This document shows, piece after piece, positions 23,786-34,291 of a stretch of 64,000 nt of DNA. How positions within the stretch are numbered: the stretch's first letter is position 1; every line of letters starts with the position of its first letter. The stretch comes from Lasioglossum baleicum (lineage: Eukaryota > Arthropoda > Insecta > Hymenoptera > Halictidae). The notes beneath the pieces were generated by a model. It saw only the letters and a program-made list of their open reading frames with translations, ran no database searches and was not told the origin of the DNA. The stretch lies in NCBI RefSeq assembly GCF_051020765.1, contig NC_134934.1, forward strand, positions 3,968,001-4,032,000, written 5' to 3'. Made by a program: the position numbers and the translations under genes.

Positions 23786-26700
23786 GTGTACTGTCGAGAA
23801 ATTCCAGTATATGTATGATGTCTGCAGGCGGTAAAGCGATGTTTAAGGTGCCACGATCTTCCTGGTTCTACTTTATTTGCGCAGCGTTGTCCGTGCAATT
23901 ATTCCATGACCGTGCCTCGTCGTTCGTCTTGTCGGCTGACGTCGAACTTCTTTGTTCTGGTCACGAAAGCCCGGATAGCCCGTTGGCCGGTTGCTCGAGA
24001 CATCGTTCGTTACGTTTTCTTTTCTGAGACGTTTTTCGCTTCTATAGCCGGGTCGGCGGAAATTATGCACAGTGTTTCGTAACCCGAACGCATCGTCGCT
24101 CTCGCCGAAGTTTCAATTGTTGCCAGCGAGCACTGGCCCCGATTCCCGACAGTCGAATTTTATTCGCGTCGCGCGACAAATACAATAGGGTCGCGGAACG
24201 CGAAAGCCGAAGGTGTTGGCGCCACACAAAACGCCTCGTTACGTTTGTTCCAGAATTACCGAAATTTCGCAGCGTGTTTTACAAACGCGGCGACGCGAAC
24301 CCCGAGCATGGAATTGTGCGGAGGAACAGGAAAAAACTTTTTATTTGTATTTATAACTGTATAACCAGAAGAGATATCGGTATGAAATTTCCGCTAAAAT
24401 TCAAATCAAAATTATTCCTATATTCTCTATATAAGAATTCAAGTTGTAAATCAACTAGAACAAGCAAATTTGACGAATTCTGTACCGGGGAATCTTCATA
24501 AAGTTATGAGTTTTCCGAACATCGGCGAACAAAGTGTACATACGCTTTGAAGCTACAAGCGTTCTGGCCGGGATTCCAACAATGGTGCGCGAACTTTGAT
24601 CGGCGACGCACTTCTGGAACTTCGAACGAACAAGGAATTCCTGTCGCGCTGGGGGTGCGTCTATGGATCGCAGTGCTGTGTCAGTGAAACAGAGACGTGG
24701 CGGAGGATAAGGAATAGTAGAGAAAAAGCGCGATCGTCGGAGCGACGAAAATACCCGCGGAGGAGCCTTCAATTTCCAATATTCGTTGAAAGTGCGTGAA
24801 AGGGCGTCGCGAATGCTCAATCAGAAGGCTCGGCGTTGAAGTCCTCAATATCCTTTCCGCTCCCGCGGAGGTTTGGGAGGGGTAGAAAGAGGAGAAAAGA
24901 GGAGAAAGAAGAGCGGAGGTGATGGAAGCGAGGCGAAGTTAACATCCGTTTCATCCGTAAATAGGTCTGAAAACGTTGGAAAGGAGTTTCCCCCTGGATC
25001 GGAGGTGGTCTCGCGCTTGTAGCCAGAAGAGGAGAACCGGGGAAAGGAGAGCGAGAGAAGCAGGCTTTTGAAATCCGCGCAGCGGAAGGCCCGTCTGTTT
25101 GCTCGGAGGCCCTCCATTCACGCCGCCGCGCCGCGCCGTCGGCAGCGAATCAATATTGATACGGACTTTATATGTGGGACGCGACGCCGTACACACCGTT
25201 CAGATGGAATGCAATATTAATAGGACGGCCCGAACAATATCCCTACCCGGTACCTGTGTACACGCGCGTATACGTGCGCCGGTGTTTGCGAGCCCGGCCC
25301 GCACCGGCCCGCCCAGGCCCGAGCACGCTGTCATCCTCACAGATAACGAGGTGTCGCGTCCGCACCGCCACGCGATTGTTCGTAATTTCCAGGCGATCCG
25401 TCGTTGCTCCGCAATTTAAGCCCGTGCTGGGTGTCACGGATGGATAGTCGACCGCATTATACCGAGTCAGTCATCGGAACGCCTAACGCCGCCAAGATCT
25501 CGCCTGTATCTTGTTCACTGCTCGCGGGTCCAACGGGATCTTGGAACATTTCCCGAGCCGAAAACACGCGATTCAATGAACCATCCCATCGATATATCAT
25601 CAGGTAAGTTGTCTAGCTTGATACATAATGTGCGTAGGTGATACTTGCACTTTACTCTAATCATTGATTTATTAACTTCTACCGAGCTGTTTTTGCTCAA
25701 CTTTCATGTTACGGGTGAAGGCTAATGTATTATCAATCGATAAGAACTTGGTGTGTACGTAAGGAACCTTTAAGCACTCGTCAGAGTCGGTACTACGCAA
25801 AAGTCCTCCGGTCAATATCCGCTTGAATAAAGAAATTTAGAAAATCATTTCTCGTGGATGCATATTTGTAATTATAGTAATTGTAAATGACAAAATATGA
25901 AGCCGGCGATTCGACCAGCGACGGTAGGTCCTGTGTTACATAGAAGTGTTCCGAATGCGCATTTTAAACTGACGAGCGGAGCAATGCTTAGCGAAGGGTC
26001 AAAGACAAAAACACCGTTTTGAATGCACATTTTAAACTAACAGGAAGATCATGCATAAGAATGAAATGAAATAAGAATGAACTTACTCCGTATGTAAAGT
26101 GCTCGGCGGAAGGAAGAGGATATAGATCATAATTATTGAACAATATCGACTCGCAGGCTCGCGGAATATGCACGTCGAGATCGTCTGGGGGGCCGGAGGC
26201 CGTTCCTTCGGAGGATTATGAAGTTGATACGAAATATGCAGGAACGCCGGGCCAAGTTAGGGCCGACAGTAAATTAGAAATTCTAAGGAAGATTAAGACG
26301 AGGCTCTCTCGTCCAGCCTCGCGGCATTACTCGGCCTGGAGAAAGCCTAGCTCCGGATCTATGCAAAACGGCCAGAGGAAAGATACGCGGGCATAAGGGA
26401 CCAAATGGCCGACTCTGCGAAATGTTCCCCCTCTCTCTCTCCCCTCACGGCGTGGCGGTGGCTGAAGATTGCATCAACTTCTTCGCAGCACTTCGACGGG
26501 ACGGCATTTTCGACGGATAGCGTAATGCTTCTTGGCTTTAATACCGCGCGGACCTCCGGCCCTTGTAATATATGTATTCCTCGGAAACGGTACGACCCTT
26601 TTGCTACCGTTCCGCGGATTCTTGTGTGTATTATTCTCGCTTGGATGTCGGAGCTATTGTCACCGTTTCGGAAGAACTATTTTGGCGTTATAATGTCTTG

Positions 26701-29600
26701 TCAGCCTCTTTATGAAAATTGCAATTGAGGAAGAACACTGCAATTGAGACAAGGAAGTAAAAGTATATGAAAGATCATCCCCAGGGTAAAATAGAAGATC
26801 GGGATAAAATAAAGAAGGAGAACATCCCCTTTTTTCAGTGGGATGCTAAAAGCTCTTAACAGTGTTCAACAACCTCAATTTTCCGACAACGGCTGATCCG
26901 TGTTCGAACGCGAGTAACAATGTCGTTTAGGGAACGCTTCGATTTTCGATTTTCCGCGCGATGGCAAAGTTTATTCAAAGCCGCGAGCGTTATTGGACAA
27001 TAGAATTCATACAGTTATTTCCGGTTGGCGCGTCTCCACGGATCGACATTAATCGCGCCGCTTTGGTTGCGATCAAAGGGAGAAAACAATCGGAACGAGC
27101 AGGAAAGCGAGGAGGCGACGAAACACGTTGATCGGGGCGCGCGCGTCCGATCCGCTGTATTTACCGATTCCCCGTTTAACTGGATGTTTTCGGGGGTTGG
27201 GAATAAAACCGTGAAAGGTGGAGAGAGAGAGTGGTGAGGTGAGGTGAAGGGAGGCCAGACAAAAACGTCGAAATATGGAGGCGGGCACTGTGGAGGCGGC
27301 CGTATAATTTCCGAGCGAGCGCGGCTCGCCGAATTCTCGTCAACGCGTTGCAACGTTTCATTCGCCGGCTCGCCACCCTCTGTGCACACGTGTGCGCCAG
27401 CCTTTCCGTTCTCACCCTTCTCACCCTTTTGCCCCTGTTTGTCTGCATTAACGTGCGACAAGCCTCGACCGTGGAAAACGCGAAGGAATAGGAAAATCTC
27501 GCGGAGAGGAATTTTCCGCGAGAGGGTTTCGCGCTTGTTAGCGACCATGCGGTTCCGACATCTTGGTCCCAGTAATCAGTTGACTGCGGATCATTAATGA
27601 TTGCAGGAAATAGGAGCTGTGCGCGAACATCTTTTTTTCAGAATTGCTCAAACATTGTATGTATTACTCAACTTTGTTCCCATATGTAGATTTTCCAGCC
27701 TATCTAGAACAGCCGAGGAGTACTAAAATTATTGTTACATAGCACGACATTGTGGAATTAAGCTGTGCGCGTAAACCTGTGTCTATCAGAAAGGCCGATT
27801 CCTTTCTGTTCTTATAACCCACAAAGAAATGTCAGCGTTCCGATTACGTTTCATTTTCACTTCAATTTCCCGGGCCCCTTTGGCTGTCCATCTCATAAAT
27901 CATATATCTCGCGTTCTCCCATTTTTTCTCAGTTATTTTCATAAAACGAGCGGAGTGGCGTGCACGGACAGGGCCGGGGTTGAACCTTCCGGGAAATCGT
28001 ATCGCGCCGGAAATGCCGCGAGTGCTGTTAATTTTTTTACGAGGCTGTTACTCGTTAATGCCCTTTGAAGAGGCATTAAAGAGCTCGCGATACGGCGGAT
28101 AGTCGAGCCGCGGTTCTCCCTGGAACCCTTTTCGCTATCTCCAGAAACGGCCCCGCCAAGCCGCGCTCCTCTCCACGCCTCTCGCAACAGCGTCGGAGTT
28201 CAACTATTTCCGTGGCGCGACCGTGAACAAGGAATGTAGGCCCTTGTCACGCGACGAAAGGTCAACTCTCGGAGCACGTGGGCAATTTCCAGGGGAGCCC
28301 TCGGCCACGAGCATCGATCGGACACCGAGCGAACGCTCGCGAATAAGCGAATTCGCGAGCCCCGGACACCCGACCTCCGGTTTCCCGACGATCGACCGTA
28401 ATTGTGTGCGCTCCGCCGAGACCAGGAAATGAGGGATATGCCGTCGACCTTCAGCGAGAATCAGCGAGAATCGCTGCGATCGCAGCTAGCAGATATTGCT
28501 CATGCTGCCTTCCGCCGCCGAAGATTGCCGAGTATCAACTGTACCAGTTAATTGTAACTTCATATTACCACAGTCTCCCACATATCACCAAAAAATTGTT
28601 TATTAGGATCCCGTGTGTGCATCTTCTGCACCAGTAACTGTAATCTTTTTTACATTCATTTTATTCGGTTACTGCAATGTAATCCATTAACACTTTCGTT
28701 ACCGTGATCCTCTTAATAGGATCCTTAATGACTGCGCTGGATCTGAAAGCAGCTTAATAATCTCATTTTAAGTAGTAATCTCGGAGGGAGTTAGTGGGTC
28801 ATATTACACAAGGTGACTCGTTGGTTTATAGATCGGATTGCTGTTGCTATTGAATAATTCATTGAGAAATCCGCAATTTATGCTCTATCGCCGCGTATCT
28901 TGAGAACGAAAAATGCTTGTAGTATCATTGATACTATTCGTTCATTGTGAACTTGATCATTAATCAAGAAAAGTAAGCAGGAATAAAGTAAGTAGGATTA
29001 TTAATTGGATTTATTGTCCGACATGGACATTGTGAACCGAATACGACTACTCTCTCCTATTTGCCATTGATTTCCAAAGTATTATCGAATAACTGTCGAT
29101 GGTTAAAACACACAACGTCCAATATAAAAGAATATCTCTTAAAATCCGGCACGAGTGCCATCGCATCGAACTCGATGAGGCTAATTGGGATATGAAATTC
29201 TTTTCCGGACTTACACCGGAATCCCGTAGCGAACAAAAGCAGCGTAGTGATTTTTCGGGGAGCGGATTCAGCACATCCCTCGCAGGTATAAATCTGAAAA
29301 AAGTGTGCAACGTGGTTTCCCACAGGCAACGATCCCGTGTACAAGATAATCCAATCTCCATTCGTTCATATTTAGTCGGGTCGGACGGCTCGGCTCGGTT
29401 CCGCGCAACGCGGCGCGTTGGTAACAAGCGCGCGAACAAAGAAGTTCGAGCGGTTGACTAACGAACGAAGCAGTACCGTGGAAGTTTCCCATCGGAAGCG
29501 TTGTTATTAAACATTACGCGGGAACTTGGTAATTAGAATCGCTCGTACGGAGCCGCGCGTTCTCTTTCTTCGCGAATCCGAAACTAATGCCGGAGACCAC
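23786..29600. other. Noncoding DNA, no gene recognised
   Basis: A plus-strand frame from an ATG at 23839 begins with a signal-peptide-like stretch (MFKVPRSSWFYFICAALSVQ) and stops at 24027; no family match. CpG-rich patches lie at about 25110-25350 and 27000-27380. Palindromes include GCTGCGATCGCAGC at 28473-28486. Confidence 0.4.
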
Positions 29601-29605
29601 AGCCC

Positions 29606-29800
29606 ACACTGAAATCGAAGTTGAAGCTGAAAAGACTGCTCTGATAATCGCAGTTGAAAACTGGTAATGGCAGTTAAAGCCGAAGCCAAAGCTGAAGAGA
29701 GTGCATTGGCAATCGGGGTTGAAGCTGTATAGAACACTGCTGTAATCGAAGTGGAAGTTTCAGGTTCATCTGAAGAGACTGTGCTCGTAATCGCAGCGAA
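29606..29800. repeat. Degenerate minisatellite, three units of ~65-78 bp
   Basis: Units beginning near 29626, 29691 and 29769 share GCTGAAGAGACTG followed by GTAATCGCAGTTGAA. On the minus strand this translates as Ser/Thr/Ala-rich low complexity, so it is repeat DNA and not a gene. Confidence 0.65.
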
Positions 29801-30948
29801 CGAATCCGGCCTCGAGCGAGCGTTGTAAACAAACGTTACGTCAATCAGGACAACGATCCGAGAGTGATGCAAGCGAACGCGTAACGGGGTTCGGCTCGGA
29901 GCGGAGCCACGATACGACGCCGATAAGAAGCCTCGAGACCGCCTCTCACCGCGCTCGCGTCAGCTGATTTTACAACTGCGAGGCGAGCGAGGCGGCAACG
30001 GGTCTTGTTAGAGCAGAAACCGTGTAACGAGCCGGAGAACGACCGCGGATAGAGTTCCCGATGGTTCGAGGAACGAGAGAGACCAGCCACGGAATCGCCA
30101 TCGAGCGCGACTCGGTGACCTGTAACCCTACGTTGGCTCTTCGGCTCTCTCTCTCTTCGCCACGGAATTCCATTCTTCCAGGCACGGAGTACCGTTTCAC
30201 TCTATAAATCCTAGAATCCTCGCTACCTAAGCGTTGCGGAGCACTCGGAAACCTCCTGCGATCTGCAGAGGGCAAAGGTTCTAGCAGAATGAGCATGGTT
30301 AAATAATAATTGTTATTATCGTAAAGAAATTAAAAGAATTATCTGCAGTTTATTAAGATCATTGCGGGAAAAAAGAATCTTCTATTCTCGCAGAGATTCG
30401 GATGAACTTATAGAGGCGTAAAGAGTGAGCTCTTCGGGTCTCGGCGAATCTGCGGAAAAATTGATAAGCATAGGTTCGGATGAACAGAACCTGGCGAAAC
30501 GTCCGTCGTTCGAGAGCAGGTTCACGCCATAACGACGGGAAGAGGCTCACGGAGTAAAACAACGGGGCATAAACGATACCTGGCGGAGACTCCTTGTCTG
30601 GTAAGTGATTCAATTCCGTTTAAGAGGCACGAGGGGGTTTTGAAGAACCAAAGAGACCATTCCCCCGCACCCCATACACCGTCGGCTATGTGCCTTATCT
30701 GGGGTAGCCGCGTTAAATCGTGACGCGTGACTGTGCATACTAAAGACGTATGTACCTAAGCGCCGCTGATTCCCCTCCTCTCACCCTTCTCTCTGTATGC
30801 CTCCTCGTTCCCCGACACGGTTGACCCTTCTGCAATTCATTTGACGTATGTCGAGCGTCGAATAAAACCGCCCGCGAACGATATAAATCGTTCTTGCATC
30901 GTAACGAGGACCGGTTCCAACATCGCTTTCGATCCGAATAGCACGAGC

Positions 30949-30968
30949 ACGCGCGCGCGCGCGCGCGT
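30949..30968. repeat. (CG)n microsatellite
   Basis: An uninterrupted alternating CG tract of about 20 bases, a potential Z-DNA former. Confidence 0.9.
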
Positions 30969-31388
30969 TTGCGATCGCCAAGGAGAACGGGGAATGGGCT
31001 AAAGCCTGCTCCACGATGCCGTATATTCCGCCTCGTATCGCGAATGGCGGCTCTTTCAACTATTTCACTCGCCATATTCAATTTTATTCGCGATCGATAC
31101 CGTGATTCGTCGAGATCCTCCTTTTTTCCCCCGAGCTTCTTCTTCCACTCTTTTCATAGGATCTTGATATTGATTCCGACTCCTACTCTCTCGTCGTCCT
31201 GCTTCCTATATCCCGGCCAAATTCCTACTTCATCAACTACGATCTCCTCTTCCTCTCCATTCTGGATAGCACAATGTGCGAACGAGCCCGAGGCTTCATC
31301 CTTCGACTACTTTATACGCGCTAATCAAGTCGTGCAGCGATAGCAGAAAACCGCTACGATACACGATACGTAATGTATTCATAGACGG

Positions 31389-31446
31389 CGAATCTTTATG
31401 CAAAATGAAAATTGTCTGCGTCGATTGCAAGATGCAGAAGCCACAT
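31389..31446 (+). repeat. Dispersed ~58-bp repeat, copy 1
   Basis: It reads GCGAATCTTTATGCAAAATG, then AAAATTGTCTGCGTCGATTG, then CAAGATGCAGAAGCCACA. Related copies on the same strand lie at 40396-40456 and 46514-46571, with shorter pieces at 39761-39805, 45424-45450 and 61749-61770. Confidence 0.8.
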
Positions 31447-32709
31447 AGACGTTCGTTTGATTTTTGAGGAACTTTAGTCAGCTGAAAATGTGATACGAAA
31501 ATACTTTTTACTCTTTCGAATGTTCTTCCTGTTTCGCGACAGAGTGAGCTTCGTTTCGTGTTGGTCAATCAGCCACACAAGAGCGATTCAAATGGATCAC
31601 AACAGTACAACGACTTTGAACCGTGAATTTTTGCCAGAGGTATACCGATCCAGACTGGTCCCATCATATTTTCGCGAGAAAATAATAGAGCCGCTGTTCG
31701 TTTGAACAGGTCGACGAAGGAAAAAGCCTGCTGACGCGGGCAGGGCTTTGTCCTGGAATTTGTAGACTGCAGGATTGTCGGGCGAGATCGTATCGTTGAT
31801 AAACAGAAATTTCCTGCGGAGCGGAATCGCAATCGAGAACTGGGAAAGGGATCCGATATAGCGTTTCCCAACGAAGCCGCTGACGCACAGAATCCGAGCA
31901 GCAGTAGCAGTAGCAGCAGAGTTGGAAATCCGGAAATCGGTCGCGCTCCGGCTCCGGATGAATTTTCCGCAGGAAGGGGCAGCGATTCCGGGCGACCCGG
32001 CTCGTTTCACGGAAGCCCTCCGCTCGATCGTCGAACACGAGCTAACGCGGAAAACAGAATGGTTATCGGGCAGCGGCGGCGCGGCCGTTTCGCCGGCGGC
32101 ACGGAACGGGATCGCTTATTGGTTTAGTCACGGATCGTTTGACGCGATTGGTCCCCGCGGACTCGCCGGAAAATATGGGTCGAGACAGACCGGAGAGACG
32201 AGCCATCTCGTGTCCCCGCTGCTGCTGCTGCTGCCTTTTTTCACAGACCGATGCCGACGCAACGGTAACGCAATTTTCCGGACACGCACCGAATCCGGAG
32301 CGATTTCGGCGGGAGCAAAAGTCCAAGCTGATTTTGTAGTTGAAACTCTCCGAAGCAGTAACCAATTGATATCGGGTAGTTTCGATCCCTTGCGGACGAG
32401 GATTTTTTCGAATACTGCAGATACTTCGCTTGGAGAACTAGATCTTTTGTATACACGGATAATAAAATATATTTAACCCCTAATTTTTGTAATGTTCCTC
32501 TGAAAATATCACAAAACTAGTCTGAACGTCTTTATTCGCTATTATATCGATTTATCGTTGATCTACACACCAATCTATCGGTATCGGCGAGGTCTAGAGC
32601 AGTATTGAAAGAGAAAGAGAACCTCTGATACTTTGGAATTCGTCCGAAAGCTGGACGAACGCCTGCGAAGGAAAGACAAGGAGAGCACGAGAAGGTAAAC
32701 AGAACTCAC

Positions 32710-34029
32710 CTTCTCGCGAAGCATGTCCCTCACCCTGCTAGCTTGGCTTCTGCTTCTGTGTAGCTCGAGTTGGAGCTCAAGGCACCTCTCCTGCCAATTA
32801 AGATCCTCCACAGCGGTCGAGTATCCATCGAAGCTCTTGGACGATCCGTAAGCGGGTCTGCTCTCGAGCTTCTCCTTCTTGGCGTCCGAGCTCGCGGCTG
32901 CGGTACTCCTCTGCTGCTCGAGGAACAGTCTGTTCTCCGCGAACACTCTCGCCGGGTTTGGTGGACACTCGGGTTGCCTGCCGGAGAACGAGTACGCGCG
33001 ATCGTAGTGTTGCTGTGTTGTTCTTTGGACAGAGGGTCCTGGGTCGAAATTGGACCTGGCCCTGGCCAGTCCTAGGACGTGCTCCTTATCGTACCCAGCA
33101 ACGGAGGAGCCGTCGAAATCAGTCTGGGCGATGAACGTCCGCTTGTCGGCGTACTCAACGTGTCCCGACGGCTCCGAAGTGAAATCATAGGGGCTGCATT
33201 TCGGCGGTTTGGTTTCCCGGAGCTCGACGTACCCGGCGCTCCTCGCCGCGTCCGAGAACGCCTTGTTCTCCTTCTGGAACAGCAGGTTGGGCACGTTCAC
33301 GTACGGCGAGTCCCTGGTGTGCACCGGCAGCTGAAGGCTGCTGCTGGAGGCGACCTGATGGCCCCCGGAAGGGGCCTGATGCCCGTGCTGGCTACCGGCG
33401 CCAGTGCTGCTGCTGTTGTTCGCGTGTCTGGGCCTCGGCGGAGGCGCCGGGGCCTGTCGGAACTGCCGTGGCCACAGCCGAGGGCTCTCGGCTCCGCTGG
33501 GCAGCCCACGCCCTGCCTCCGACGGCCGGCGACCTCCCGAATCGGACGCTGGCCCCGCCTGCACCATCGTGCCCGACGCCTCGTGCCCACGAACCCCCAA
33601 TCGGGGGCTGCACGGCGCCGAACTCGAGCCGAAATCCGTCGCGAGCCGAGCGATCGGGTCCAGTATCTGCGACAGTCGCCGAGCCGGCGAGCCCCGGACC
33701 TCCTCCATCCTGACTCGGCGAGCGGGCTGTCTGCGTCTGTCCTCCTCCGTGGTGGAAGCCGCCCGAGGCGAGCCCTCAGTGCATCGCTCGACGACCCCGT
33801 ACACTGTCCCTCGTGTTACTACCTCCTCCTCTTCTTCTTCCTCTTCTTCCTCGTCCTCCGCCTCCTCCACCACCTCCTCCACCACCTCCTCCACCTCTTC
33901 CTTGGCTCCGCCTCGAGGGATCACGTTGAAACGCGACAAGGAACTGGCGTCGCGGCCATCTCGGGGCGATTGCGATCTCATGCGGTCCTGCGGGCATCCT
34001 CGATCACATCCTCGCGGCTCACCTGCGAC
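32710..34029 (-). CDS. PLEKHH1/2 (MAX-1)-like protein, large N-terminal exon, partial
   Basis: An open frame of 440 codons runs from a possible TTTCAG acceptor to an AAG|GTGAGT donor. If this is the first coding exon, translation starts at ATG 33981 (context weak), giving 424 residues. Seen: an acidic run at 28-53; Ser/Pro/Gly/His-rich low complexity at about 95-220; several tyrosines, including SPYVNV at 225-230 and GYVELRE at 250-256; and a final helix (393-424) beginning DLNWQERCLELQLELHRSRS and ending RVRDMLREK. That helix resembles the start of vertebrate PLEKHH1/2 (D-W-K-E-R-C...Q-A-S-K-I-R-E-L-L-A-E-K). Known: these proteins carry a coiled coil, PH domains, MyTH4 and FERM; MAX-1 acts in axon guidance. 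Those domains are not in this exon, and no downstream exon was recognised. Family assignment rests on about 30 residues. Confidence 0.6.
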
Positions 34030-34189
34030 CTGAAACACCGGCAAACCTTGCCATTAGAGTCTACAATTTTACACGCGTACCGAAGGGACACCATTCGTCA
34101 CATCCCATTACAAATCGCGACAGGTCCAACAGAAGGACTCGTCCACATATTTGCCATCGCTATTGCAGTATAATCACTCTTTAGAAATG

Positions 34190-34291
34190 CAGTAAGACCT
34201 CGATTATCCGAGGACATACAACACTATTTATTGTAAAAATTAACCGCGAGTGACGTTTCTCTGTTCAATTCAGATAATCGGGGACTCACTG
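34190..34291. mobile_element. 102-bp pogo/Tigger-like MITE
   Basis: The ends CAGTAAGACCTCGATTATCC (34190 on) and, inverted, CAGTGAGTCCCCGATTATCT (34291 back) match at 18 of 22 positions, around a ~58-base AT-rich core. CAGT(G/A)-AG-CC-CGATTATC is a form known for pogo/Tigger-like non-autonomous elements. The expected TA duplication is not preserved (flanks TG and TG). It sits about 160 bases upstream of the PLEKHH-like exon. Confidence 0.75.

Larger units (their letters stand above)
29801..32709. other. Probable intron DNA 3' of the PLEKHH-like exon
   Basis: It starts (reading leftward) with the GTGAGT donor at 32709. It contains a (GC)n run at 30949-30968, GCA/GTA repeats at about 31896-31921, a (GCT)n run at about 32222-32234 and one copy of the ~58-bp dispersed repeat. 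The apparent 80-140 codon frames are overlapping shadows. Confidence 0.5.

Noticed and set aside
33982..34044. TTG-initiated extension of the PLEKHH-like frame to 34044
   Set aside because: The upstream codon is TTG, not ATG. The boundary is either the TTTCAG acceptor (exon from 34029) or translation from ATG 33981.
33079..34173. 364-codon plus-strand open frame
   Set aside because: It is the antisense shadow of the PLEKHH-like exon; its Leu-rich run comes from the acidic codon run on the other strand.
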